Shown here: one piece after another, positions 41,802 to 51,330 of the stretch
Layout: the number at the start of each line of letters is the position of its first letter
Position numbering within the stretch: position 1 is the stretch's first letter
Notes under the pieces: model-generated
What the model was told of the DNA's origin: nothing
The model's input: the letters and a program-made list of their open reading frames with translations, nothing else
Databases searched by the model: none
Made by a program: the position numbers and the translations under genes
Origin: Citrifermentans bremense R1
GTDB lineage: Bacteria; Desulfobacterota; Desulfuromonadia; Geobacterales; Geobacteraceae
Direction of reading: 5' to 3'
Assembly (NCBI RefSeq): GCF_000426865.1
Contig: NZ_AUGE01000002.1
Coordinates: 62,001-126,000 of the forward strand
Length of the DNA stretch: 64,000 bases

Positions 41802-44800
41802 TTACTGTGCTACGCCCACCAGCGTGACGCTCTGGCTGTTGGTGTTGTTGTTGGCGTTATCGGTGAAATCGACACGGGCGTTGCGGGTGCCGGTGGTCCT
41901 CGAAGGCGCGAAGCTGACGCTTACGGTGCAGCTTGCTCCAGCGGCGAGCCCGGCGCCGCCGGTCGGGCAGTTGTTGTTGACCAGCGTGTAGTCCGCCGCG
42001 GCAGTCCCGTTCACGGAGATGCTGCTGACCAGCAGGGGAACCCCTCCCGTGGAAGTGAGGGTGATGGTCTGGGGCGCGCTGACCGAGCCGCGGGTCACGT
42101 TGCCGAAGTTGATCGAGGTGGGGCCGATCCCTGCCGCAGGTCCGCTCAGGCCGGTGCCGCTGATCGGTATGCTCTGCGGGCTCCCCGCGGCGCTGTCGTA
42201 GATGGACAGGATCGCGGAACGCGGGCCGGGCGCGGTCGGCCTGAATTTGATGTTGATGGTGCACGATTCGCCCCCTACCAGGGTGGGGGGGCAGCCGTTG
42301 GTCTGGGTGAAATCGCCGGGGTTGGCCCCGCCCAGTGCTATGTTGCTGACGGCCATCGGTAGGTCGCTGGTATTGAGTATGGAGACCACCTGTTTCGAGC
42401 TGTTGTTGTTCACCACCTGGGCTCCGAAGTAAAGCGCCTGGGAGCTGAGAGTGATGGTGCTCCCGAGCCCGGTCAAGGGGACCGAGAAGGTGCCGGTCGG
42501 CGTCCCGTTGAAGGGGTCGTTGCTGACGACGGTGAGGGCGGCGCTCTTCGCCCCCTCGGCAAGCGGGGTGAAGCTGACCGCGACGCTGCAGGATGCACCA
42601 GGTGCTACGGAAGCGCCGCAGCTGCTGGTGAGTGCGAAGTGGGTCGGGTCGGTGCCGGTAAGGGTGATGGAGCTTATCTGGAGCGCAGTCGCGGAGCTCG
42701 CGTTGGACACGGTCACGGTCTGCGGCAGGCTGACGGTGTTCACCAGCACGTTGCCGTAGGAGAGCGAGGCAGGTGCTACGCTCCCCACCGGCGCCACGCC
42801 GGTTCCCGCCAACGCCACGTTGAGAAGCGGGGTCACCGGGTCGTTTGTGGCTACAGCCATGGTAGCGGCGCGGCTACCGAAAGCCTGCGGGGTGAAGACC
42901 ACGTCGACTGTGCAGGAGGCGCCGACCGCGATGGGAACGCTGCCGCAGTTGCCGGTCTGGGAGAAGTCCGCCGCGTTGCTCCCGGCGAACCCGATGCCGC
43001 TTACGACAAGCGGCGCGGTGCCGGCGTTGGAGACGACCACCTGCCTCGCTGCGCTCGCGCTCTTGGCGAACTGGCTGCCGAAGTTGACCGACGCCGGGTT
43101 GGCGACCGCGATGGGGGCCGTGCCGATGACGCTCAGAGGTACGATGGCAGTCGCTGCTGCCGGGCTCGTGGTATTGATGGCGAGGTCGGCCAGGACGGTT
43201 CCGGCAAGGCTCGGGGTGGCGCTAACGCTGATGGTGCAGCTGGCGGCGGGAGCGAGCGTTACCGGGCAGTCATGGGTGACGCTGAAATCGGCGACGGTGC
43301 CGCCGGTAAGCCGTATCGCCGAGACGCCCAGATCCTGGTTCCCCGTGTTGGCGAGAACGATCGTTTTGGCGACGCTCGTCGTTGCCACGGGCTGCGGATC
43401 GAAGGTGAGCTGCAGCGGGTTGAGCGTCGGGAGCGCTGAGGCGATGCCGGTGCCGGTGACGGGGACGGTGAGCGCCGGACGGGCCGGATCGTTGCTGTTC
43501 ACGGTGACCGAGGCGCTCGCTGCGGCCGCCACGGTCGGGTTGAAGCTGACGCTGATGCTGCAGCTTGCGGCAGGCGCAAGCGTAGTGACGCAGTTGTTGG
43601 CGGTGACGGCGAACTCGCCGGGGTTCGCGCCGGCAAGGGTCACGGAGGTGACGGTCAGGTCGGAGCTGCCGCTGTTGTTAATCGTGACGGTCTTCGCCGC
43701 GCTCGCCGTTCCGAACGGCTGGTTCCCGAAGGAAAGGGATACGGGGGAAGTCAAGTCGATCGGAATCGCGGCTACCGTGGCGAGGTTGGACCATGCGGAG
43801 CGGCTGGTGGCAGCCTTCCACTCCGGCGTGTAGCTCGCTGGTGCGGCCGGAGTGTAGTTGTCGAGCGCCTGCACCCGGTAGTAGCTCCCAAGCGCCGGAT
43901 CGACCGAGAGCTGCATAATCTCGCCGAACTTGGACGCCGGGACGCTGGCGGCGACGACCTGGGTGGACACCCCCGCCTGGAAGGTTGGGTCGTTGCTGAT
44001 CTGCACCTCGAAGCTCGACTCGCTTGCCGAGTTGTCCTTGAAGGAAAGATCGACGTTGGGGCCGTTACTGACCGCGGTAAGCGCCGCAGGCGCTGTCGGC
44101 GGCACCAGGTACGACATGGAACGCATCATGTCGTTTTCCTCGTGGCTCAGGATGTGGCAATGCCAGACGTACTCGTGTCCGAAGTTGTACATCTGGTTGA
44201 CCATGGCGCCCCCCAAATCTCCGCCGGTCTTGGGATCGGACTGGGAGAACCCCATGCCGGAGCCGATGGGGACCGTCGGGTTGAGCGGACGGACGCTGTC
44301 GGGGAGCGGGAACGGCACCTGCGGGGTGATGGGGCGCAGCGCGACGATGGTGTCCTCCAGCGGGCTCACCCTGATGGTGTCCTTCCACCCGAGCTCGTTG
44401 GCGTCGGGGAGCCTGATGATGCCGTCCCAGGAAACACGGTTCAGGATCTGCACGTCGAACAGGTGGAAGTGGACCGGGTGCGTATCGACCCCGTTGTGCG
44501 AGATCTTCCAGACCTGGGTGCCGCCCGGGGTGAGCTGCTCGGTGACCGGATCGACGTAGTTCTGCAGCACGAAGTTGGCGGTAGCCGCGTTGGTGAAGGG
44601 GAGTTCCAGGCCGAGCTTCGCCGCCATGCGGCCGAACTCGTCGAAGGAGGCCCCCATCTCGTCGTGGATCGCCTTGGGCTTCATGGGGAAGTTTTCCACC
44701 AGCGTGCCGTCGGGCTGTTTGAAGCTGATCGAGGTGTCGGTGATCCTGGAAACGCCCCAGGTGGGCCAGTTGGCCGGGAAGAGCTTGTTGTAGGTCTGGT

Positions 44801-47012
44801 TGTAGGCGCTCTGCCCCACGACGACCGGTTCCTGGGAGAGCGAGAAGGCTCCCGCCTCGGTCGGCGTGGTCTTGAACGCGCTCTGCAGCTCGGTCAGCAT
44901 GGCCGGGTTGTAGTCGTCGGGGGGGGCGCTGCCGCCCGAGCCGGTGACGGTTATCTGCATCACGGTGCGGATGTTGGGGCCGAAGCCGACCGGGGTGCCG
45001 GCGATGCCGCCTATGTCGGTGCGGTCGGGGGCGCCGGTGTAGTAGTTGTACTGCGGCACCAGCGCCGGGAAGGCGGTGGGCGCGTCGTTGTAAAGGATCA
45101 GGGTCTTGCCGGCGTACTTGGAGAAGTCGACGATGACGTCGGCGCGCTCGGCCGGTCCCATGATGAGGGTGCCGCCGTTCACGTTGCCGAAATTGAAGGT
45201 GGTCGGGTCGAGGTTCCAGGAAACGGGCTGGTTCGGGAGCACCACCGGCGCGGGGAGAAGCCCCCCTTCGCTACCCACCTGGATGAAGGCGGGGCCGCGC
45301 AGGGCTGGGTCGGGTACCCCCCCTTCCCTCGCGTCGGCAGGCCAGTTCGGATAGGCCGGCATCTCCAGCGCCGGGACCATCTTCACCTCGGTATTGTCTG
45401 CGCAGGTGGGGCATCCCTTCTGGACGCTCGCGTCCGCCTGGTAGAGCTGCAGGTTGAGGAAGCGGTCGTGCGCCGCGTTAAGGATGCGCAACCGGTACGG
45501 CTTCGGGTCCACGGTCATCTTGGGGTAAGCGGTGCCGTTTACCACCATGGTGTCCATGAAAGCCTCGGCGCCCCAGGAGGTATCGGGGGTGCCGGGGATA
45601 AGCGGCGGCTGGCAGAAGCCGGCCACGGCGGGGTCGCAGGTAGGATCGTAGTAGGGATTCGCCACCGGCCCTTTGGCCACGCACAGGGGAAGCTGCGCGC
45701 CGTTTTCGCCGCAGACAGGGGTCGCCGGGTAGAACCAGGGGCCGTAGAACCAGCGCCCGTAGCCGCTCATGCCGGAGAGGTCCGGGTTGAAGGGGTTCTC
45801 TGCCGGCATGTAGACGTGGGGCCACCACAGGTCGCCGGTGTTCGCCGCGCGCTCGAACACCCCTTTGGCGTTGGGGGCGGAGGCCAGTGGGCCGGTCCCC
45901 CAGTTCCAGAGCGGGTCGGTCTTCTTCACGTAGGTCGGGCTCGCAGGATCGCCGTCCACGAAGGTCTTGTCCTGGATGATGAGCGGGATCTGGTCGGCGG
46001 GAATGGTCCCCGCCTTGAAGCTGCGGCCGTTCACCGTGCCGCCGTTCACCAGCGCCTTTTCGACGTCGTCCTGCAACAGGTACCCCGCCGCCTCGCCGAC
46101 GTAGACGTTGAGGCGGGTGATCCCCATCGAGTGGTCATGGTAGAACATCAGCCTGGAACTCTGCTGGTTGGTCCAGTAGTAGGTCTGGGCCCCCTCGCCC
46201 GGGTCGTTGGTCGCTCCCGGCTCGGCGCAGGTGGTGGAACCGGCGCAGGCCGAGCCGGGGAAGCTCGCCTCGGTGATCATGGTGCCGTCGGCCTTGAACC
46301 ACATATCCGGGACGTTGACCACGCTCACCCCTTTTTTATAGGAGGTAGCCTCGGCCGCGGGGGTGATCCACTGGTGCGGCGTGCCGTCGCTGATCCAGGG
46401 GGTGCGCCCGCCGTGCAGGTGCAGGTCGCCCCTGTTCTGGGTGTACATCTCGCAGTTCTGCGGCCCCATCGGGTCCGCCGGGTCCACCGGGGTGCAGGCA
46501 GGCCCCTCGCCGGAGCCCATGACCGTGGTGTCGACCGGAACGAAGAGGTTGCCCACGCTGCCGTTGGGGAGCCGGTTGATGAACTTGACCCGGACCGGCC
46601 GGTCCTTGGTCGCCATGATCAGCGGCCCCAGGTAATGGAAGGCGGATACGTTGGGATCGGTGGTGTTGACCTGGCGGTAGCCGCGCAGCGTAGTCGGGGG
46701 AAGGTCGGAGTGCATCTTCTCCGTGTACTCCCCGAGCTCCAGCTCGTAGTAATCGGACCCGGGAAAGCTCGTGGTGTCGGGTATGGCCACCGGCAGGTAC
46801 TGCCCCAGGTTGTTCTTAGCCCCAGCGTTCAAGCCGGGGAGCGTGTCCACGAACTTGCGCAGGGGGGGCGAATTGGCCCAGTTCGGTGTCTCGTAGTAAT
46901 CCGGCGTGTACCCTGGCGCCGTGTAGGGTGCAGCCTGCGCGGTCGCGGCCGCTGTGGAGAGGACAGCGACGGCAAACGCGAGGCAGATGTGCTGCAAGAA
47001 TCGCCTGCTCAT
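41802..47012 (-). CDS. Giant exported multicopper oxidase with six HYDIN-type repeats (OmpB/OmpC-like)
   Basis: 1736 residues from ATG 47012, with AGGAGG upstream and a signal peptide ending near AQA (28). The multicopper oxidase domain carries copper motifs HLHGG (198-202), FYHDHSMG (291-298), THPVHFHLF (about 845) and HEYVWHCHILSHEENDMM (about 945-960), so all four clusters are present. A fibronectin III-like unit follows, then six choice-of-anchor-D (ASPM/HYDIN) repeats of about 105 residues, each with a conserved Cys pair. Geobacter outer-surface oxidases OmpB and OmpC are associated with metal oxide reduction. The long repeat tail is the odd feature. Confidence 0.92.
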   Translation of the reverse strand: MSRRFLQHICLAFAVAVLSTAAATAQAAPYTAPGYTPDYYETPNWANSPPLRKFVDTLPGLNAGAKNNLGQYLPVAIPDTTSFPGSDYYELELGEYTEKMHSDLPPTTLRGYRQVNTTDPNVSAFHYLGPLIMATKDRPVRVKFINRLPNGSVGNLFVPVDTTVMGSGEGPACTPVDPADPMGPQNCEMYTQNRGDLHLHGGRTPWISDGTPHQWITPAAEATSYKKGVSVVNVPDMWFKADGTMITEASFPGSACAGSTTCAEPGATNDPGEGAQTYYWTNQQSSRLMFYHDHSMGITRLNVYVGEAAGYLLQDDVEKALVNGGTVNGRSFKAGTIPADQIPLIIQDKTFVDGDPASPTYVKKTDPLWNWGTGPLASAPNAKGVFERAANTGDLWWPHVYMPAENPFNPDLSGMSGYGRWFYGPWFYPATPVCGENGAQLPLCVAKGPVANPYYDPTCDPAVAGFCQPPLIPGTPDTSWGAEAFMDTMVVNGTAYPKMTVDPKPYRLRILNAAHDRFLNLQLYQADASVQKGCPTCADNTEVKMVPALEMPAYPNWPADAREGGVPDPALRGPAFIQVGSEGGLLPAPVVLPNQPVSWNLDPTTFNFGNVNGGTLIMGPAERADVIVDFSKYAGKTLILYNDAPTAFPALVPQYNYYTGAPDRTDIGGIAGTPVGFGPNIRTVMQITVTGSGGSAPPDDYNPAMLTELQSAFKTTPTEAGAFSLSQEPVVVGQSAYNQTYNKLFPANWPTWGVSRITDTSISFKQPDGTLVENFPMKPKAIHDEMGASFDEFGRMAAKLGLELPFTNAATANFVLQNYVDPVTEQLTPGGTQVWKISHNGVDTHPVHFHLFDVQILNRVSWDGIIRLPDANELGWKDTIRVSPLEDTIVALRPITPQVPFPLPDSVRPLNPTVPIGSGMGFSQSDPKTGGDLGGAMVNQMYNFGHEYVWHCHILSHEENDMMRSMSYLVPPTAPAALTAVSNGPNVDLSFKDNSASESSFEVQISNDPTFQAGVSTQVVAASVPASKFGEIMQLSVDPALGSYYRVQALDNYTPAAPASYTPEWKAATSRSAWSNLATVAAIPIDLTSPVSLSFGNQPFGTASAAKTVTINNSGSSDLTVTSVTLAGANPGEFAVTANNCVTTLAPAASCSISVSFNPTVAAAASASVTVNSNDPARPALTVPVTGTGIASALPTLNPLQLTFDPQPVATTSVAKTIVLANTGNQDLGVSAIRLTGGTVADFSVTHDCPVTLAPAASCTISVSATPSLAGTVLADLAINTTSPAAATAIVPLSVIGTAPIAVANPASVNFGSQFAKSASAARQVVVSNAGTAPLVVSGIGFAGSNAADFSQTGNCGSVPIAVGASCTVDVVFTPQAFGSRAATMAVATNDPVTPLLNVALAGTGVAPVGSVAPASLSYGNVLVNTVSLPQTVTVSNASSATALQISSITLTGTDPTHFALTSSCGASVAPGASCSVAVSFTPLAEGAKSAALTVVSNDPFNGTPTGTFSVPLTGLGSTITLSSQALYFGAQVVNNNSSKQVVSILNTSDLPMAVSNIALGGANPGDFTQTNGCPPTLVGGESCTINIKFRPTAPGPRSAILSIYDSAAGSPQSIPISGTGLSGPAAGIGPTSINFGNVTRGSVSAPQTITLTSTGGVPLLVSSISVNGTAAADYTLVNNNCPTGGAGLAAGASCTVSVSFAPSRTTGTRNARVDFTDNANNNTNSQSVTLVGVAQ

Positions 47013-47035
47013 AGATTTCTCCTCCTGGATACATT

Positions 47036-47314
47036 TCATTGCCTGTCCCGGACCTGAGGGGCACCGCTTTCTTCCATGAGCTTCTTCCTCATTTCCGCGC
47101 CGCGCGCCTTGATCTCGCTTCTGAGCGCCCTCTCCCTGAGCGGAGCCGCGCTTTTTGCCGCAGCCGGCACCGCAGGCTTTGCCTCCGCCTCTTTGGCGCC
47201 TTGCTGCGACGCCGGTTCCGGGGCCGCCTGCGCCGTCGGTTCCGGGGCCGCCTGCGCCGTCGCAAGCGACATGGTCACGGCCATGGCCGCTATGGCTGAC
47301 ATCATTTTTTTCAT
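47036..47314 (-). CDS. Small exported Ala/Pro-rich protein
   Basis: 92 residues. A signal peptide (MSAIAAMAVTMSLATAQA) is followed by a tandem repeat AAPEPTAQ/AAPEPASQ, an Ala-rich linker and a charged helical tail (RERALRSEIKARGAEMRKKLMEE). It ends 24 bases before the oxidase start, so it is co-transcribed with it. No family is recognised; an accessory or lid role for the oxidase is a guess. Confidence 0.72.
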   Translation of the reverse strand: MKKMMSAIAAMAVTMSLATAQAAPEPTAQAAPEPASQQGAKEAEAKPAVPAAAKSAAPLRERALRSEIKARGAEMRKKLMEESGAPQVRDRQ

Positions 47315-47356
47315 TGCATCCTCCTGCGGGTGCTTTCAGATGGCCGCTTCCCGCTG

Positions 47357-48037
47357 TCAGTTGACCGCGAGAAGCTCTATTTCAAAGACGATGGTTTCGT
47401 TGGGGCCGACCTTGCCGTTTCCCTTGTTGCCGTAGGCTAACTGCGGCGGCAGGAAAAGCTGCCACTTGGACCCGGCCGGCATCAGCTTGAGCGCCTCCGA
47501 CAGCCCCGGCAGCACCCCGTCCCCTACCCGGCGCCTGGCCGGCTCCCCTATGCGATAGGAGCTTTCGTACTCGAAGCCGGTGATCGAAGCGGTGCGGTAA
47601 TGGAAAGTCACGCTGTCGGCCTCGGCGGGGCGCTTGCCGGTCCCTTCCTTGAGCACCCGGTACTGCAGGCCGCTTGGAAGGGCAACGACACCCTTTTCCT
47701 TCTTGTTGGCGGCAAGGAACTCCACCCCTGCCTTCTTGTTTTCCTGTGCCGCTTCCCCCCTGCTCTTCGCCGCTTTCCGGCGCACGTCGTGCTGATAGAA
47801 GCTTATGTACTTGCGCAGTTCCTCGTCGGACATGAGGAGTTTTCCGCCGGCAAGGGCGTCGCGCATCCCCTTCACCACCAGTTCCAGGTCGATATCTACC
47901 TCCTGCTGCTTCAGGTTGCCGATGAGGTTCACGCCTATGGCGTAGCTGGTCCGTTCCTTCGGGGTGGAAAGAGTTTCGGCCGCGTGGGCCGTAGCCGACG
48001 CGAGGAATACCGCCAGTAAAATGAAGAGGCATCGCAT
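47357..48037 (-). CDS. FKBP-type peptidyl-prolyl isomerase, exported (Mip/FkpA-like)
   Basis: 226 residues with a signal peptide (FILLAVFLASATAHA). An N-terminal helical dimerisation domain (about 25-115) precedes an FKBP domain (about 120-225) with the family strands VALPSGLQYRVLKEGTG, VGDGVLPGLSEALKLMPAG and LPPQLAYGNKG. Such enzymes catalyse proline isomerisation and act as periplasmic chaperones. Position between the NHL lipoprotein and the multicopper oxidase suggests help in folding these large exported proteins. It starts 1 base after the NHL gene's stop. Confidence 0.93.
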   Translation of the reverse strand: MRCLFILLAVFLASATAHAAETLSTPKERTSYAIGVNLIGNLKQQEVDIDLELVVKGMRDALAGGKLLMSDEELRKYISFYQHDVRRKAAKSRGEAAQENKKAGVEFLAANKKEKGVVALPSGLQYRVLKEGTGKRPAEADSVTFHYRTASITGFEYESSYRIGEPARRRVGDGVLPGLSEALKLMPAGSKWQLFLPPQLAYGNKGNGKVGPNETIVFEIELLAVN

Positions 48038-48038
48038 A

Positions 48039-49997
48039 TCAGCGCACCCTGATCACGGTGTTGTCGTGCGCATCGGCAACGTAGAGCGTGGCGCCGTCGG
48101 TGGTGATGCCGTTGGGGTTCCTGAGCCCGGTGACGACGGCTCCGGCGACGCCGGTGGCAATGGCGATCCTGCTGACCGAACCGTTGGCCGCGTCGGTGAC
48201 GAAGAGGCTGATGCCGTCGGTGGTGATGCCGCTGGGAAAGTTGAAGGCAGCGCCGGTAACCGTCAAGGGGGAGAAGGCGGAGCTTGCCAATGTGAACTTG
48301 CAGATCCTGTCGTTACCGCTGTCGGCGATGTAGAGGGTGGTGCCGTCGGTGGTGACGCCGTAGGGCGAACTTAAGCCCGCCGAGGGGGCCACCGCCGTCG
48401 AGACCGCGCCGGTGGCGATAACGATCTTCCTGATGGCGTTGTTCCCGCTGTCGGCAAGGTAAAGGTTGGTCCCGTCGGTGGTGATGCCGTTGGGGGAATG
48501 GAACCTTGCCGCGCTCCCGGCGCCGTCGGCCGAACCGGTTGCCCCGGCCGTGCCGGCCAGCGTGGAAACGGCTCCGGTGGCGATGACGATCTTCCTGACC
48601 GTGTTGTTGCCGGTGTCGGAGACGAAGAGGTTGGTGCCGTCGGTGGTTATGCCGCTTGGGAACCTGAAGGAGGCTCCGGCGCCGGTGCCGTCGCCGGAGC
48701 CGGGGCGGTCGGGAGTTCCGGCGAGCGTCGTCACGGCACCCGTGGCGATGGAGATCTGCCTCACCGTGTGGTTGTTGGTATCGGCCAGGTAGACGTTTCT
48801 GCCGTCGGTGGTCAGGTCGTAGGGGGAGGTGAAGGCAGCCGCGACCCCTAAGCCGTCGGCGGATCCCACCGTCCCGGCGAGGGTGGAGCTGGCCCCGGTG
48901 GCGACGGCTACCTTGCGCAGCAGATCGTTTCCTGCGTCGGCCACGTAGAGTACGCCTGCGTTCAAGGCCACGCCGGCAGGGGCGCTGAAGCGGGCCGCGC
49001 CCCCCACAGCATCGGAGCTCCCGGGGCTTCCACCATCGTCGCCAGCCAGGGTGGAAACCGCCTGAGTGGCGATGTCCACCTTGCGCAGGTTGTTCCTCTC
49101 GGCGTCGGCGACGAAAACGCTGGTCCCGTCGGTCGCGATGCCGGCCGGCGACTCGATCCCCTCGGCAGGCTGCACCAGGGTGGAGACCACGCCGGTTGCG
49201 ATGATGATCCTCCTGATCGCGGAATTGCCCTGATCCGCGAGATAGAGGGATACGCCGTCGGTGGCGATGCCGCGCGGCGAGTTGAAGCTGGCAGCTATGC
49301 CGGTGCCGTCGGCGAAATCCTGCAGGCCGCTGCCGGCAAGGGTTGTGACCGCAGCCGAGGCGAGGACAATCTTGCGTACGCGATGGTTGAGGCCGTCGGC
49401 GACGTAAAGGTTGGTCCCATCGGTGGCGATGCCTGAGGGGGAGCTGAACCTGGCTGCCCCCCCAGTGCCGTTAGCGGAGCCTACGCCCCCCGCGGTACCG
49501 GCCAGTGTGGTCACGGCGCCGGTAGCGACGTTAATGCTGCGTATGGTGTTGTTGCCGGTGTCGCTGACATACAGCGTGGAGTTGTCGCTGCTCAAGGCGA
49601 TGCCGTTGGGGTAGTTGAACCTCGCGGCAGCCCCGGTGCCGTCGCCCGAGCCGGTGATCCCCGCAAGACCTGCGATCGTCGAGGTGGCCCCGGTAGCAAG
49701 GACGACCTTACGGATGACGCTGTTGCCGGTATCGAGGACGTAGAGACTGGTCCCGTCGCTGGCGACGTCGCCGGGAAAGCTGAATCGCGCCTGAGACGCG
49801 GCGCCGTCGGTGGAACCGGCGCTACCGGCGAAGGAGGTCACGCTATTGGTCAGGGCCAGGGATCTCCCCTGCAACGCTCCACCCATGCTGGTCAGCTGCG
49901 GCTCGCCCCCCCCGCCTCCTCCGCCGCCACCGCACGAGGCCAATGCCATCGTCATAACAGCCGCGAAAGCTACCTTTAGCAAACGTTTCAAACTCAT
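48039..49997 (-). CDS. NHL-repeat beta-propeller lipoprotein
   Basis: 652 residues from ATG 49997, which has GGAGG upstream. The lipobox LASC (Cys about 22) is followed by a nine-glycine run. The rest is about ten NHL-type units of roughly 55 residues with the recurring cores FxxPxGIxTDGxxLYVADxxNxxIRKI and VTTLAG, which should form one or two propellers. NHL propellers bind ligands or partner proteins; no catalytic residues are evident. It is the first gene of the set NHL - FKBP - small protein - multicopper oxidase. Confidence 0.9.
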   Translation of the reverse strand: MSLKRLLKVAFAAVMTMALASCGGGGGGGGGEPQLTSMGGALQGRSLALTNSVTSFAGSAGSTDGAASQARFSFPGDVASDGTSLYVLDTGNSVIRKVVLATGATSTIAGLAGITGSGDGTGAAARFNYPNGIALSSDNSTLYVSDTGNNTIRSINVATGAVTTLAGTAGGVGSANGTGGAARFSSPSGIATDGTNLYVADGLNHRVRKIVLASAAVTTLAGSGLQDFADGTGIAASFNSPRGIATDGVSLYLADQGNSAIRRIIIATGVVSTLVQPAEGIESPAGIATDGTSVFVADAERNNLRKVDIATQAVSTLAGDDGGSPGSSDAVGGAARFSAPAGVALNAGVLYVADAGNDLLRKVAVATGASSTLAGTVGSADGLGVAAAFTSPYDLTTDGRNVYLADTNNHTVRQISIATGAVTTLAGTPDRPGSGDGTGAGASFRFPSGITTDGTNLFVSDTGNNTVRKIVIATGAVSTLAGTAGATGSADGAGSAARFHSPNGITTDGTNLYLADSGNNAIRKIVIATGAVSTAVAPSAGLSSPYGVTTDGTTLYIADSGNDRICKFTLASSAFSPLTVTGAAFNFPSGITTDGISLFVTDAANGSVSRIAIATGVAGAVVTGLRNPNGITTDGATLYVADAHDNTVIRVR

Positions 49998-50427
49998 TCT
50001 TACCTCCACTTCCTGTTAATGGTTCATCTGCTAGCAACAAAAGGTTAGTTGGGTAACTATCAGCAACCTGATTTTCGTACGACAGCCAGTCGTTGAATCA
50101 GGCAAAGCAGCCCATTGTCAGTCTTTTCTAGCTGAAAAGTTTCAGACATTGTGCAGGTGCTGTGCCTACATTTGAAAATTAAAAGATATGACAGTAGGTC
50201 AGGTAGTTACGAGATGGGAGCGTGGGAGAAAATGAAACGAAGGTTGCGCTTTACCCTAAGAGGAAAGGAGCTAGCGAAGAAAGCGAGGAATGTAAATGGT
50301 TGATTTACAGTGATTTTACGGAAGGGTGCAAAAAATAGTACAACTGTCGCTTTTTTCGCACCCTTTCGCGCTGCCACGCAAAGGCAGAAAAGGGAGTCAT
50401 CAGCGGCAGACGCAGCGTGAACCAGGC
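49998..50427. other. Intergenic region upstream of the NHL-oxidase operon, with one hairpin
   Basis: No gene is supportable in these 430 bases. AAGGGTGCAAAAAA at 50322-50335 and TTTTTTCGCACCCTT at 50351-50365 form a near-perfect inverted repeat, T-rich on one arm, close to the end of the Ppx/GppA gene and likely its terminator. The A/T-rich stretch at 50040-50220 probably holds the promoter of the NHL operon, but I cannot choose a convincing -35/-10 pair. Confidence 0.6.
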
Positions 50428-51330
50428 TCAGACCCCGAGAATCAACCCTTCGAGCAGCCCTGAGTCACTCACCTTGAAGGTCTCGAAGCCGAAGATGCGC
50501 ATGGTGGTGAGAACCACCAGCACACCGGCAATGATGAGGTCCTCGCGCCCTGGTTCCAGCCCCTTTACTTCGAGCCTCTGTTGCGGCGTCAGCGGCAGTA
50601 GCTGCCGGTATATCTTTTCCACGGCGGCAAGCGGCATGGTGTAGTTGTTCACCCGCTTGTAATCGTAGTCTTCCATCCCCATGTCTATGGCGGCAAGTGT
50701 CGTGGCGGTCCCTGCGGTCCCTACCAGGGTCGACTTCCTGAAGCGTTCCTCGAGCCCCTGCGCAGCCAGGTCCTTTTGCAGCGCGGTCAGCTCGCGACTG
50801 ATCTTGTCCTCCATCTCTACGACCCCGACCTTCCCTTCGGTGAGCCTGACCACGCCGATGGGGAGGCTGCGGGAAAAAACCGGCTGCAGATCCGAGGCAA
50901 GGGTGTACTCGGTGCTCCCGCCTCCCACGTCGAAGACAGCCAAGTCGCAATCCTTGCGATCCAGGATCGAGCCCACCCCTCTCAGCGTCAGCACCGCCTC
51001 CTCCATGCCGTCGATCACCTCCAAGGCGATGCCGGTCTCGGCAAGCACCCTTTGCACGAACCCTTCACCGTTTTTCGCGTCCCTGACGGCGCTGGTGGCG
51101 ACCGCCCGAAGCCGGACCACGCCGTGGTGCGACATGTCGAGCGCGAACTCCTTCAAGGCGGCGATGGAACGAAGCTGCGCCTCCTCTGATAGCCCGCGCT
51201 CGCGGGTAAAGCCCCCCCCGAGCCTGGTGATGATCCGTTTCAAAACTATCTGGCGGTAGGGGTCCCGGCCGGCGATGAGCAGCCTCGCCGTGTTGGTGCC
51301 AAGGTCTATGGCGGCTACGGTGTGGTTCAT
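50428..51330 (-). CDS. Ppx/GppA-family phosphatase (exopolyphosphatase-like)
   Basis: 300 residues from ATG 51330, which overlaps the transporter stop by 4 bases (ATGA). The ASKHA nucleotide-binding fold shows AIDLGTNTARLLI at the N terminus, VATSAVRDAKNG, and DVGGGSTEYTL for the phosphate loop. It is of the short, two-domain type and lacks the C-terminal HD-like domain of E. coli Ppx. The reaction is hydrolysis of polyphosphate or pppGpp; which one cannot be told. Coupling to a phosphate transporter points to phosphate or polyphosphate management. Confidence 0.9.
   Translation of the reverse strand: MNHTVAAIDLGTNTARLLIAGRDPYRQIVLKRIITRLGGGFTRERGLSEEAQLRSIAALKEFALDMSHHGVVRLRAVATSAVRDAKNGEGFVQRVLAETGIALEVIDGMEEAVLTLRGVGSILDRKDCDLAVFDVGGGSTEYTLASDLQPVFSRSLPIGVVRLTEGKVGVVEMEDKISRELTALQKDLAAQGLEERFRKSTLVGTAGTATTLAAIDMGMEDYDYKRVNNYTMPLAAVEKIYRQLLPLTPQQRLEVKGLEPGREDLIIAGVLVVLTTMRIFGFETFKVSDSGLLEGLILGV

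Noticed and set aside
44142-47057. A 971-codon open frame on the plus strand
   Set aside because: It lies wholly antisense to the multicopper oxidase. The translation is low-complexity, rich in Gly, Arg, Val and His, with no domain. High GC content leaves such shadows open.
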